Source: Alicyclobacillus tolerans (GTDB lineage: Bacteria; Bacillota; Bacilli; Alicyclobacillales; Alicyclobacillaceae). Taken from it: a stretch of DNA of 64,000 nucleotides. Positions 31,533 through 40,094 of the stretch are shown one piece after another. The position numbers were made by a program, and so were the translations under genes. The notes under the pieces were generated by a model that was not told where the DNA came from, searched no databases, and was given only the letters and a program-made list of their open reading frames with translations. Location: assembly GCF_021739485.1 (NCBI RefSeq), contig NZ_JAJFNK010000010.1:62001-126000 (forward strand), in the 5' to 3' direction. How positions within the stretch are numbered: the first letter of the stretch is position 1; each line of letters starts with the position of its first letter.

Positions 31533-32114
31533 GTGAGTGTTACCTTGTCACAACTGCAAAACTTGCTTCTTCAAGAACTCAATAGTTTCTACGGTTCTGC
31601 ACCCAGTCCAGTTTCGCGGTCTGCCAATGCCTCGGCACTCAGGTCCGGCTCGACGCCGAGTCCCAGTTTGTCCGCCAATTCGCCACTGACGTCTTGGGAC
31701 GCTGTGTTTCAGCAGGAAATGGCCAAAATGGACGGCATGCCCTTGGGGACACAAAACAGTTCACAACCGGTCAGTGAGACTCAGCAGACAAACAATGTAC
31801 CTCCGTCAAATCTACCTGCGCAACAACCAGGCGGTGTGGACCTGACGACGTTTTGGAAAGACGCGCAACTCCACGCATACAACCAGAACCGACATGCGGA
31901 ATCCAGCACGGATGCCGTGGCCCAAGACTTAGCCGTCGCCTCTCAGGATGCCCAAAAGGTCGCTCAGAACCAGTACTCCGTATACGGGAAAATTCCGGTT
32001 GGACAGACTGAATTGTCCGGGTATGAGGGCAAGTCTTTTTACATTACCAATGTCAATGGTACGTTGTTTCGCTCAGCAGTCCCCGTCGCGATTTCTCCCA
32101 ATTACGGTAAGTGA
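31533..32114 (+). CDS. Hypothetical protein, Ser/Pro/Gln-rich
   Basis: This 193-residue protein starts at GTG 31533 after TAGGAGGG. It has a short amphipathic N-terminus (LSQLQNLLLQELNSFYG), a disordered Ser/Pro/Gln middle and a C-terminal segment that may fold (VAQNQYSVYGKIPVGQTEL). There is no signal peptide and no recognised domain. The good ribosome binding site and codon pattern support a real gene. The 270 bases upstream contain no convincing gene. Confidence 0.6.
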   Translation: MSVTLSQLQNLLLQELNSFYGSAPSPVSRSANASALRSGSTPSPSLSANSPLTSWDAVFQQEMAKMDGMPLGTQNSSQPVSETQQTNNVPPSNLPAQQPGGVDLTTFWKDAQLHAYNQNRHAESSTDAVAQDLAVASQDAQKVAQNQYSVYGKIPVGQTELSGYEGKSFYITNVNGTLFRSAVPVAISPNYGK

Positions 32115-32391
32115 AAACGCCGGGGAACTAGGCTCATGGTTTGAAGCGGTATGCCCTGTCTATTGATGGATGAAGATTTAAAGCCTGCAGCTCTGGCCTT
32201 CAACTCTATGGATAAAGGGTTATGGCCCCAAAATCTAGCCCTGAACATCTACGGATGACAGGTCTTTGACTTCCACACCAACTCTGCGTAATTTCCTTTA
32301 TTTAACTCGAGTTTAAGAATCCCTGAGGATATCATTGACTTGATAGAATCCCTTCGACTTTCCGATTCGTTCAAAGCACAGGAGGCCCACG

Positions 32392-34158
32392 TTGAATAAG
32401 AAACCTGCAATTTCGAGCATTGGTAAAGCTGTGTCTGGAATGTTGGCCGTATTTGCACTTTCCGCACCACTCGCTATGGCCGATACGTCGGTGAGCACGA
32501 CGATGAACACGACGAACACGACGAACACGACGAACACGACGAACACGACGAACACGACGAACACGGCAACATCGGGGACATCGGGGACATCGGGGACATC
32601 GGGGACATCGGGGACATCGGGGACATCGGGGACCACACCTGCGCCGGGGCAAGACACTTCCCTAGGGCAGGACCTGATGAACCTAGGGACAGTGTCGACA
32701 ACCGTCAACGGCGTTGCGGACCCAACCTTTACTCAAGAGGAACAAAAGTATTCCCAGCCTATCACCAGTCCGACCGGGTGGACAGGCTTTGCCCGGCAAA
32801 CCGGTCGTACCGTGACCGTGAATTTCCCTCATCCCGTGAATGTGCAGCACATCGAGATCACAATGCTGCAAAACATGAGCAGCGGCATCTTTTTGCCCAA
32901 CGACGTCAAATTCCAGGCGTACTACAACGGACAGTGGTACTCCTTGAGCACCCAAACTCCTACCGTTTCGCAAAGTTCGACAACCCGGCAGACCGAAACG
33001 TTCCAGTTTAACGATGCTTCTGGGGTCGAAACGAATGCCATCCGCATCTCCTTTCCGGTCGGTGTGTGGGTGTTTGCGCGGGGGCTGGACGTCACAGGCA
33101 GCACTACAACGACGGGGCAGTATTTGCCGGGGCTCACGTACAAGTATCCGCCGGTGCAAAGCTCATCCAATTCGCAAACACCGCAGTATTTAACCCCGCT
33201 CCAAACGGCAGGGATTCACAACATGCTGCTGGTGGAAACCGGAGCCTATGGTCGTCTTGGCAAGTGGTCGGCTCAGGATTTTATGCCCATGATCGAGTAC
33301 AAGGACTCCGCAGGATTTATGGTGTCTCCTTTGTTCGATACCATCTTGTTTCTCCCGTATGCCAATGTCGACAACACGGTCACGGGTTGGACCAACTACA
33401 TGAACGACCTGTTCGCTCCGAATCAGCAACTGAGCGCTCTCAACCAGGCTGTGGCCAATACGCACTCTTTGCTCGCCCCCGTGCAAAAAGAGAAAGTCGT
33501 CTTAAACATTCCCTATTTTCCCTATGGAAATCACGACTTTGGAACGATTGACGGCCAGGATGTGAACTTTGGCGGTTCCCCTCAAGACCCAAATGGGACA
33601 CAGGCGAGAATTGCCGCGATGCAGTGGTACGTAAAAACCCTGTTGGCCAAGTGGAAGGCCGCGAACTACCAAAACCTGCAGCTGGTCGGTCTGTACTGGA
33701 ACGAAGAACAAATTCCTCTGGGACAACCCGGCGAAAAGGAACTGCTGCAAGCCGCCGAACAAACGGCACACGGCAACAACTTACCGCTGTTTTGGATCCC
33801 GTTTTACGGTGCCAACGAAAGCACGAAGTGGAATTCCCTTGGCTTCAATGCGGCCTGGCTGCAACCCAACTACATGGAACTGGGAGCCAACGCCAACGTA
33901 AACCGCATCACGGGTGCCGTGCAGTCGGCGAAAACCCATGGGATGGGCATCGAGATCGAGTTGACAGGACTCGACAGTGCCACGCGGCAACGCTACAACA
34001 CGTTTTTGAACACCCTGCAGGCTGACAACTTTTACGGAGGCAATGTCAGCAACGCGGTATACGACGGCTCTAAACTTTTGCTGCAAGCGGCACAGTCGAC
34101 GGACCCCGCACAGCAAGCCATCTACGACGAGACGGCGCAGTTCCTATTGATCAAATAA
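32392..34158 (+). CDS. Secreted DUF4855-like protein with a tandem-repeat linker
   Basis: TTG at 32392 follows AGGAGG. The 588-residue product has a signal peptide ending near AMADT, then a repeat linker (NTT units followed by TSG units). A beta domain resembling a discoidin-type fold follows (TVNFPHPVNVQHIEITMLQN), then a large domain of about 330 residues (GIHNMLLVETGAYGRLGKWS, VGLYWNEEQI, FWIPFYGANESTKWNSLGFN) matching DUF4855, a putative TIM-barrel glycoside hydrolase-like family. The acidic YWNEEQ could be catalytic. It probably acts on extracellular polysaccharide. Confidence 0.78.
   Translation: MNKKPAISSIGKAVSGMLAVFALSAPLAMADTSVSTTMNTTNTTNTTNTTNTTNTTNTATSGTSGTSGTSGTSGTSGTSGTTPAPGQDTSLGQDLMNLGTVSTTVNGVADPTFTQEEQKYSQPITSPTGWTGFARQTGRTVTVNFPHPVNVQHIEITMLQNMSSGIFLPNDVKFQAYYNGQWYSLSTQTPTVSQSSTTRQTETFQFNDASGVETNAIRISFPVGVWVFARGLDVTGSTTTTGQYLPGLTYKYPPVQSSSNSQTPQYLTPLQTAGIHNMLLVETGAYGRLGKWSAQDFMPMIEYKDSAGFMVSPLFDTILFLPYANVDNTVTGWTNYMNDLFAPNQQLSALNQAVANTHSLLAPVQKEKVVLNIPYFPYGNHDFGTIDGQDVNFGGSPQDPNGTQARIAAMQWYVKTLLAKWKAANYQNLQLVGLYWNEEQIPLGQPGEKELLQAAEQTAHGNNLPLFWIPFYGANESTKWNSLGFNAAWLQPNYMELGANANVNRITGAVQSAKTHGMGIEIELTGLDSATRQRYNTFLNTLQADNFYGGNVSNAVYDGSKLLLQAAQSTDPAQQAIYDETAQFLLIK
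32506..32631 (+). repeat. Two adjacent 9-bp tandem repeats inside the coding region
   Basis: AACACGACG is repeated six times from 32506 (encoding Asn-Thr-Thr), then ACATCGGGG about seven times from 32569 (encoding Thr-Ser-Gly). Both are in frame and lie just after the signal peptide, so slippage would change linker length without breaking the protein. Confidence 0.9.
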
Positions 34159-34204
34159 GCGGCTTTTGCAATTGACAACTTCGCGAAATACAGGGAACGA
34201 CTCA

Positions 34205-34240
34205 GGCCGTGCAGACCTCGCCTTGCACGGCCCTTTCTTT
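34205..34240 (+). terminator. Terminator after the DUF4855-like gene
   Basis: GGCCGTGCA (34205-34213) and TGCACGGCC (34224-34232) form a perfect 9-bp stem with a 10-base loop followed by CTTTCTTT, about 50 bases after the stop codon. Confidence 0.88.
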
Positions 34241-34360
34241 AGCCGTTGTTATAGAACCCTAGCTACGGAATCCATCCGTTAAGAATGACTCTAACAATTT
34301 TCTAAAACTACTTGTGCATACTTCACGGTGAAAGGAAAACTTTCCGTGGAGGGATATAAA

Positions 34361-35227
34361 ATGAAGTTTACGTGGACCAAGAAACTGGTAGGAACGTCCA
34401 TCGCTCTGGGGGTTCTAGCAGTTGGCACCACGGTAACCTGGGCAGCCTCAACGACGTCCAACAGCAGCACATCGACGACACCGGCTGCGCAGTCGAACCC
34501 GTCCGCCTGGGGACACGGCGGTTGGCATGGTCGCGGTGGTCCGGGTGGACCCGGCGGCTTTGGCGGAGGCTCCCCGGTGGCACTGGCGGCACAGGTCCTT
34601 GGCATATCTCCACAAACCCTGATGACGGATTTGCAATCCGGGCAATCCATTGCCCAAGTCGCGCAGTCGAAAGGCATCACAGAATCTGACTTGATTGCCA
34701 AAATGAAAGCCGCTCTGGCACAGAACTTGCAAAAGATGGTTACCCAGCAGGAGTCCAATTTTGCCAACAACGCAACGAAAATGGTGGAACAAAAGGGACT
34801 TCCTCAGCCTCCGCACGGTGGGCCCGGCCCTGGCCGTTTCGGTGGAATGCACGGGTTTGGGGTCATGGGGCAAGCTGCAACTGTGTTGAACCTATCGCCG
34901 CAGACTCTGCATAGTGACCTGGCCTCCGGGAAGTCGCTGGTTGACATCGCGTCGGCACAGGGGATGTCTGAACAGACCTTCATGTCCAAACTGGAGGCTG
35001 CAGTCCAAGGTGACCTGAACAAGGCGGTCAGCGCAGGCCGCTTGACACAGGCCCAGGCGGATACCCAGTACAGTAACTTTACGTCACAGGTGAAGACAAT
35101 GGTAGAGCAAAAGGGACTTCCAACTCCGAAGGCTTGGGGAGGAATGGGTCCTGAAGGGCCCGGTTTTGCTGGACCGGGTTCTGCGGCCGGACAGGGGTCT
35201 GGTTCTTCGGCGGCAGCCGGCAGTTGA
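34361..35227 (+). CDS. Secreted Gly-rich protein with two homologous helical repeats
   Basis: This 288-residue protein has a signal peptide (MKFTWTKKLVGTSIALGVLA, cleaved near WAAS). A Gly/His/Arg-rich segment (GHGGWHGRGGPGGPGGFGGG) precedes two related units of about 90 residues: LGISPQTLMTDLQSGQSIAQ and LNLSPQTLHSDLASGKSLVD, each ending with KMVEQKGLP or TMVEQKGLP. The C-terminus is Gly/Ser/Ala-rich. The start at 34361 has GGAGGG upstream. The two-component genes downstream on the same strand make this a candidate target or signal partner. The function is unknown. Confidence 0.72.
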   Translation: MKFTWTKKLVGTSIALGVLAVGTTVTWAASTTSNSSTSTTPAAQSNPSAWGHGGWHGRGGPGGPGGFGGGSPVALAAQVLGISPQTLMTDLQSGQSIAQVAQSKGITESDLIAKMKAALAQNLQKMVTQQESNFANNATKMVEQKGLPQPPHGGPGPGRFGGMHGFGVMGQAATVLNLSPQTLHSDLASGKSLVDIASAQGMSEQTFMSKLEAAVQGDLNKAVSAGRLTQAQADTQYSNFTSQVKTMVEQKGLPTPKAWGGMGPEGPGFAGPGSAAGQGSGSSAAAGS

Positions 35228-35249
35228 TGAGTTGAAGCAACAGAATCTG

Positions 35250-35280
35250 TGGGCCCGCCGGGCTGTATCGGCGGGTCCCA
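35250..35280 (+). terminator. Probable terminator after the Gly-rich gene
   Basis: TGGGCCCGCCG and CGGCGGGTCCCA pair over about 11 bp with one bulged T and an 8-base loop; ACTGTTTT follows. It separates the Gly-rich gene from the two-component operon. Confidence 0.6.
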
Positions 35281-35307
35281 ACTGTTTTCGGCTCAGCTAT
35301 GTTTACC

Positions 35308-35345
35308 AAGCTGTTGTCTGGCAAGCTGTTGTCTGGCAAGCTGTT
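35308..35345 (+). repeat. 15-bp direct repeat upstream of the response regulator
   Basis: AAGCTGTTGTCTGGC is present at 35308-35322 and 35323-35337 with a partial third copy to 35345. It lies about 45 bases before the response-regulator start, where an autoregulatory direct-repeat site for an OmpR-type protein could lie. Confidence 0.6.
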
Positions 35346-35389
35346 CGTTCGACGCGGATTGTGGGATGATAGATTCAGGGGAGATGCAT

Positions 35390-36067
35390 ATGAAAGTTTT
35401 GGTCGTCGAAGACGACGAACACATTCTGGAGGCACTCGTCTTTGCTCTCACAGACGAAGGGTACCATGTCGACACAGCATGTACCGGAGACGAAGGGGCT
35501 TGGCTGGCGACGGAAAAGGCGTACGACATGGTCCTTTTGGACATCATGCTGCCTGGTGTCGACGGCCTAGAAATCACGCGCCGCATTCGCGGGGAATCTC
35601 CGCAGACGCCCGTGATTTTGGTGACCGCAAAGGATGCCGTGGACGATCGCGTTCGCGGACTGGACGCGGGTGCCGACGACTACGTCGTGAAGCCGTTTGC
35701 GGTCAGCGAAGTGCTGGCCCGAATGAGAGCTGTTTTGCGTCGGCGGGGAGCCCTCAGCGACGCTGGGACACTGCAGTACGGTGCGTTGATTCTCGACCCT
35801 GCGCTTCATACCGCCTCGTGCGGCGGGGACACCATCCCCTTGAGTTCGACCGAATATGGACTGTTGGAATTTCTCATGAATAACCGGGAACGCGTCCTCA
35901 CCCGCGAGCAGCTTTTCGAACGGGTTTGGGGCTTTGACTCCGATGCGAGTGAACGCGTCGTCGATGTATACATTCACTACCTGCGTCGCAAGCTGGCCAA
36001 GATCGGGTGCGATCAATACATTGTCACACAGCGGGGCATCGGCTTCTCGCTCCAGAAAGAGGTGTAG
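35390..36067 (+). CDS. OmpR/PhoB-family response regulator
   Basis: This 225-residue protein has a receiver domain (VLVVEDDEHILEALVFAL, phosphoacceptor Asp in MVLLDIMLPGVDG, Lys in DDYVVKPFAV) and a winged-helix DNA-binding domain (LSSTEYGLLEFLMNNRERVL, VVDVYIHYLRRKLAKIG). ATG at 35390 has CAGGGGAG seven bases upstream; an ATG two codons earlier is also possible. It lies one base upstream of the kinase gene. Confidence 0.95.
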   Translation: MKVLVVEDDEHILEALVFALTDEGYHVDTACTGDEGAWLATEKAYDMVLLDIMLPGVDGLEITRRIRGESPQTPVILVTAKDAVDDRVRGLDAGADDYVVKPFAVSEVLARMRAVLRRRGALSDAGTLQYGALILDPALHTASCGGDTIPLSSTEYGLLEFLMNNRERVLTREQLFERVWGFDSDASERVVDVYIHYLRRKLAKIGCDQYIVTQRGIGFSLQKEV

Positions 36068-36068
36068 C

Positions 36069-37580
36069 ATGTTTCGGCGGACGCGTTTAAGGCTGGTGGC
36101 TTGGAATGCCATACTGGTAGCTGCGATTTTGGCCCTGTTCGCCATGGCCATCTACAGCGATTTGCGAGCCCGCCTGCTGTCTTCCGTCGACCAGCAAACC
36201 CTTGGACAACTGCAACCCGTGATTCAGGCAATTCGAATGGGCCGAACGCCGCCTATGCTCATTGGCCGTCCCAACCGACCTGGGCCCGGACGCCTATCCG
36301 GGTTTGGAGGTTCAGACTCTCCCCTCAGCCGCCTGCCGCTCGGCGTGCTCATCTGGAACGCTAAGGGCCAATTGGCATCCCCTATGCCCAACTACCTTTC
36401 GCAAGACGACATCCGCAAACTTCAGTTGGTGGCACAGTCGGGTAAAACCCAGACCCTCTTGTTGCAGGGACACCACATCCGCGTCGTGATCGTCCCGGTC
36501 TCACCGGGTCCAGAACGGCAACCGGGCCAGACGCTCAATCTGCGCCCGTCGAGTCCGTCTCCATCCAATCTATCGCCTTCCAGTCCTTCGGATTCGTTGA
36601 GTCCTTCGAATTCGAGTCAAGCGGGGGCGTTTCAAGGCACCGCAGCCTCATCGCCTGTGCGTCTGATGGGGCTGCGAAACGTCGACGACGTAGCGGCAAC
36701 GCTGCTCCAGCTGCGTTGGCTTACCTTAATTGGAGTGCTGATTGGGTTGCTGGGGGCTGTGGTCATAGGGTTTATCTTGGCTGCCCGGGCCCTAGTGCCG
36801 ATTCGCAAGGCTTGGGACCGCCAGGTTCAGTTTGTCGCGGATGCTTCGCACGAACTTCGGACTCCAATATCCGCCATCCAGGCCAACGCGGAGTGGATGC
36901 TGTCCAATCCGGTCTCTCTCACGGACCGTCAAGTCCATACGGTTCACGGCATCTTTGCGGAATCGAAACGGCTGAGCCGTTTGCTCGACCACCTGTTATC
37001 GCTGGCGAGGTCTGATGCCAACGTGACTCAACTTTCGCGGAAACGGACGGACGTGTCGGCACTGACCCGCGATGTGGCCGAACAGTTTACTCCGCTGTGT
37101 GAAGCGGATGGCATCGACTTTGTCGTCCAGGTGGAGGAAGGCATTGAAGCGGACGTCGATCCGGAACGCATCCGTCAGGTCCTGTTCAACCTACTCGACA
37201 ACGCCCGCAAGTTCACCGCCCACCTGGCGAGTCCCACCCTCGGGTCGCCGCAGGAGGCAACGCCGGAGAAAATGCAGGAGGCAACGCCAGCACGAAGCCA
37301 GATTACACTGTCTTGTAACTCGAACCGAAGGTCTGTGCAGTGGGTGGTGTCCGATACGGGAATCGGCATGAATCCGGAGGAGATCCCGCGCATTTTTGAC
37401 CGGTTCTACCGGGGTGACGCAAGTCGGTCGGCACGTGGCACCGGGCTCGGACTCAGCATTGTCAAATGGATTGTGGAGGCCCACGGGGGAACCATTCACG
37501 TTCGCAGCCAACACGGGCAAGGCAGTGAGTTTACGGCGATAGTGCCCATTCGAACCCACGAATCCCACCACGGGTCCTGA
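36069..37580 (+). CDS. Sensor histidine kinase
   Basis: This 503-residue membrane kinase is the partner of the preceding response regulator. It has an N-terminal span (WNAILVAAILALFAMAIYSD) and an extracellular domain of about 175 residues containing a Ser/Pro-rich stretch (SPSPSNLSPSSPSDSLSPSN). A second span (LTLIGVLIGLLGAVVIGFIL) precedes the HisKA phosphoacceptor (VADASHELRTPISAIQANAE) and an HATPase with N, G1 and G2 boxes (NLLDNARKF, DTGIGM, RGTGLGLSIVKWIVEAHGG). The Ser/Pro insert is unusual in a sensor domain and may reach into the cell wall. The signal is unknown. Confidence 0.94.
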   Translation: MFRRTRLRLVAWNAILVAAILALFAMAIYSDLRARLLSSVDQQTLGQLQPVIQAIRMGRTPPMLIGRPNRPGPGRLSGFGGSDSPLSRLPLGVLIWNAKGQLASPMPNYLSQDDIRKLQLVAQSGKTQTLLLQGHHIRVVIVPVSPGPERQPGQTLNLRPSSPSPSNLSPSSPSDSLSPSNSSQAGAFQGTAASSPVRLMGLRNVDDVAATLLQLRWLTLIGVLIGLLGAVVIGFILAARALVPIRKAWDRQVQFVADASHELRTPISAIQANAEWMLSNPVSLTDRQVHTVHGIFAESKRLSRLLDHLLSLARSDANVTQLSRKRTDVSALTRDVAEQFTPLCEADGIDFVVQVEEGIEADVDPERIRQVLFNLLDNARKFTAHLASPTLGSPQEATPEKMQEATPARSQITLSCNSNRRSVQWVVSDTGIGMNPEEIPRIFDRFYRGDASRSARGTGLGLSIVKWIVEAHGGTIHVRSQHGQGSEFTAIVPIRTHESHHGS

Positions 37581-37612
37581 AGTTGCCGCGCAAAAAGTCT
37601 TTGAAGAGGCAA

Positions 37613-37639
37613 GCGCAGAAGGCTGAGAGCCCTCTGCGC
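37613..37639. terminator. Hairpin between the convergent kinase and hydrolase genes
   Basis: GCGCAGA-A-GGCT and AGCC-C-TCTGCGC form an 11-bp stem interrupted by one mismatch, with a 3-base loop. The T-run is weak on both strands, so termination efficiency is uncertain. Confidence 0.5.
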
Positions 37640-37661
37640 GCAGTGATTGCAGAATAGTTTC

Positions 37662-38591
37662 TCAGACAATACGGTTGTCCAACTGGCCAATTCGCTCGAT
37701 CTCGACGCGGACGGTATCTCCTGGTTTGAGGAAGGATTTTGGGTTCATCCCTGCTCCGACGCCGCTTGGCGTACCCGTTGCAATGATGTCCCCGGGTTCC
37801 AGGGTCATGACCTGCGAGATGTAGGAGACGAGCGTGATGACGTCAAAGATCATTTGGCTCGTATGGGCGCTTTGCCTCAACTCGCCATTGACCCATTGCC
37901 GGACTTCGAGGGTTTGCGGGTCGGGAATCTCGTCCGCCGTCACGAGCACAGGACCCATGGGAGCCGCTTTGTCAAACGACTTTCCTTGAAGCCATTGCGG
38001 CGTCCGGGTTTGCCAGTCGCGGGCGGATAAGTCGTTGAGGCACATATATCCTGCAACGTAGTCCAGTGCTTTGTCTTTTTCGATATCGCGGCCGCTTCGA
38101 CCGATGACGACAGCCAACTCCGCTTCGTAGTCGAACTGGGTCACGTGTTTGGAGACTGGAATGGGTTCGTTGTGTGCCGCGATGGTGTTGGAAAACTTGG
38201 CAAACAAAACGGGGAATTCAGGGAGGTCGGAGTGCTTCATTTCACGGACGTGTTCCTTGTAATTCCGGCCGACGCAAAGGATCTTGCCTGGGTTCACAAC
38301 GGGGGCAAGGACGTCGACCTCGTCTTTGGAAAAGAGAACCGCTTGTCGAGACTCCTCTTTGCATTTCCCAAGAAATTCGATAGCTTCGTATGCCGTTTGC
38401 AGGCAACGCGATCCTCCCTGAAGGAACTGCACCATGTCGCTCGGGAGCAATGCGTCTGCAAGGCGCTCGGGTGACGGTTCCCCTTTCTCCGCGAGCATGA
38501 GTTGACACGTTTGGTTCAAGTCCAGCACGTGGTTATCGTACTCTGCGCCCAGTTTGGGTTGTCCGTTGACTTTGAATGTCAGAAGTCTCAA
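37662..38591 (-). CDS. Fumarylacetoacetate hydrolase-family protein
   Basis: This 309-residue enzyme of the FAH/HpcE superfamily starts at TTG 38591 with GAGGAGG seven bases upstream. Family motifs are ILCVGRNYKEHVREM, the metal ligand region FDYEAELAVVIGRSGRD, SARDWQTRTPQWLQGKSFD and the C-terminal GDIIATGTPSGVGAGMNP. Such enzymes hydrolyse or decarboxylate 2-oxo acids using Mg2+ or Mn2+. The gene follows the Ldh_2-type oxidoreductase by 92 bases on the same strand. Together they could convert a 2-hydroxy acid to a 2-oxo acid and cleave it. The substrate is not defined. Confidence 0.92.
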   Translation of the reverse strand: MRLLTFKVNGQPKLGAEYDNHVLDLNQTCQLMLAEKGEPSPERLADALLPSDMVQFLQGGSRCLQTAYEAIEFLGKCKEESRQAVLFSKDEVDVLAPVVNPGKILCVGRNYKEHVREMKHSDLPEFPVLFAKFSNTIAAHNEPIPVSKHVTQFDYEAELAVVIGRSGRDIEKDKALDYVAGYMCLNDLSARDWQTRTPQWLQGKSFDKAAPMGPVLVTADEIPDPQTLEVRQWVNGELRQSAHTSQMIFDVITLVSYISQVMTLEPGDIIATGTPSGVGAGMNPKSFLKPGDTVRVEIERIGQLDNRIV

Positions 38592-38647
38592 TGGAATGCC
38601 TCCTCGTTGTTTTCCCCGAAAAGTACGCACCGGGGTGGTCGGATGGT

Positions 38648-38687
38648 GATTCAACGGTTATTAAAACGATGATTCAACGGTTGTTAA
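38648..38687 (-). repeat. Short tandem duplication at the 3' end of the oxidoreductase gene
   Basis: GATTCAACGGTTATTAA (38648-38664) and GATTCAACGGTTGTTAA (38671-38687) differ by one base with a 23-bp period. The second copy includes the stop codon of the Ldh_2-type gene on the minus strand. Confidence 0.75.
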
Positions 38688-39775
38688 GCCAGCGGGCCTT
38701 GTGTCAGTTCCTGCAGGCGTTCATCGGAAATCCCGACTTGTTGACCGTATTGCACCAATTCATCCACCAAGCTCTTTGGAAGGATGACGCCTTCCTGCAA
38801 ATTCCGTTCATAGTTCAATGCTTCGATCTCGCCCGGCAGAAAAATTTCACTCACTCCGGGGGCGCAGGGGGTGTTCTTCATGTACTGCGCGTACAAGTCG
38901 ACACTTTTCCGGAACAGCGCGGGTTCGATGAACGACCGCAGGTTGATGGCCATGAAAAAGTGCCCAATGTTCGCCGGGCGCTCAAAGTCTTTGTACATGG
39001 AGTGCACGTCCGACCCGAATGCCCCTTCGTTCAATACGCCGGTAAGAATGTCGATGATGGCAGCGAGTCCGTACCCTTTGGGCCCGCCTACCGGGAGCAG
39101 GTATCCTCCATTGAGAATCTCCTCGGGGCGATTGGTGGCTTGGCCGTGTTTGTCCACAGCCCAGCCGTCAGGGACGTTTTCACCGCGGCTCTTGGCGAGC
39201 AGCACCTTGCCCAGAGCAACGACACTCGTCGCCATATCCAGGACGATGGGCTTGACGCGATCCGCTGGAACGGCGATGGAAAGCGGATTGTTTCCGATGC
39301 GCGCAGCAGCCCCGCTCGGAGGCGGCATCAGCGGCGGGACGTTGCTGGCCGCAATTCCAATCATATCGTGCTCCAAGGCTTTGGTCGCCCAGTAGGAAGC
39401 GGTTCCGAAGTGATTGCTGTTTTTTGCGGATACGATGCCGACGTTGTGGTCCTGTGCCTTTTGGATGGCGAGTTCCATCGCCTGGTTGGAAACGACCTGT
39501 CCCAAGCCGTTTCCTCCGTCCAGAACGACGGTGTTGTCCGTTTCCTTGACAATTTTCAAGTCGGGTTTTTGGCGCACGATTCCTTCTTGCAGGCGCTTGA
39601 TATAGATTCCAGCCCGAATGACCCCATGGCTGCTCACGCCGTGAAGGTCGGCGTCCACGAGGGCCTCGGCGGTCAACTTGGCGTCTTCCAGCGGCACGCC
39701 ATTTTCCGCAAAAAGCGAAGTACAAACGTCGATCAGTGACTGATGGGAAACTCGATAGCGGTTGAGTTCGGTCAT
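38684..39775 (-). CDS. Malate/L-lactate dehydrogenase-type oxidoreductase (Ldh_2 family)
   Basis: This 363-residue NAD(P)-dependent enzyme belongs to the YlbC/ComC/sulfolactate dehydrogenase family. It has DADLHGVSSHGVIRAGIYIK, the dinucleotide-binding loop NSNHFGTASYWATKALEHDM, VPPLMPPPSGAAARIGNNPL and GYLLPVGGPKGYGLAAIIDI. The ATG at 39775 has CAGGAGGACGAC upstream; an in-frame upstream codon would be less well placed. It reduces or oxidises a 2-oxo/2-hydroxy acid. It is the first gene of a two-gene operon with the FAH-family hydrolase. Confidence 0.92.
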   Translation of the reverse strand: MTELNRYRVSHQSLIDVCTSLFAENGVPLEDAKLTAEALVDADLHGVSSHGVIRAGIYIKRLQEGIVRQKPDLKIVKETDNTVVLDGGNGLGQVVSNQAMELAIQKAQDHNVGIVSAKNSNHFGTASYWATKALEHDMIGIAASNVPPLMPPPSGAAARIGNNPLSIAVPADRVKPIVLDMATSVVALGKVLLAKSRGENVPDGWAVDKHGQATNRPEEILNGGYLLPVGGPKGYGLAAIIDILTGVLNEGAFGSDVHSMYKDFERPANIGHFFMAINLRSFIEPALFRKSVDLYAQYMKNTPCAPGVSEIFLPGEIEALNYERNLQEGVILPKSLVDELVQYGQQVGISDERLQELTQGPLA

Positions 39776-40094
39776 GTCGTCCTCCTGACTATGAATACAC
39801 TGCACAGTATTGGAAGATTTGTATGCTTAAGATAATATATCATAGATGCTTCAAAATGTTTTTAATTGACAATCAAACAGAGCACCTAGAGGTCGAAGTG
39901 GAAAACATCCAGCGACGATGGTTGGGTTTTTCACAGTTTGTTGTGGGCGGCGGCGTTCAGCGCTTAGGTGGATTTTTCGGTATTCAAAGTGCAGCAATTC
40001 TCTTAAAATAAGGACAGATAAAAAAGAAGTTCTGATAGGGTTAGATGTGGGAGTGTAAGATGCGAAATACCTCCTCGACCTCAAGAAAGCGGCG
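39776..40094. other. Intergenic region without a recognised gene
   Basis: This AT-rich stretch of about 320 bases lies between divergent genes. It should carry the promoter of the Ldh_2 operon on the minus strand and of the stalk-domain gene on the plus strand. No convincing operator or small gene was identified. Confidence 0.5.
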
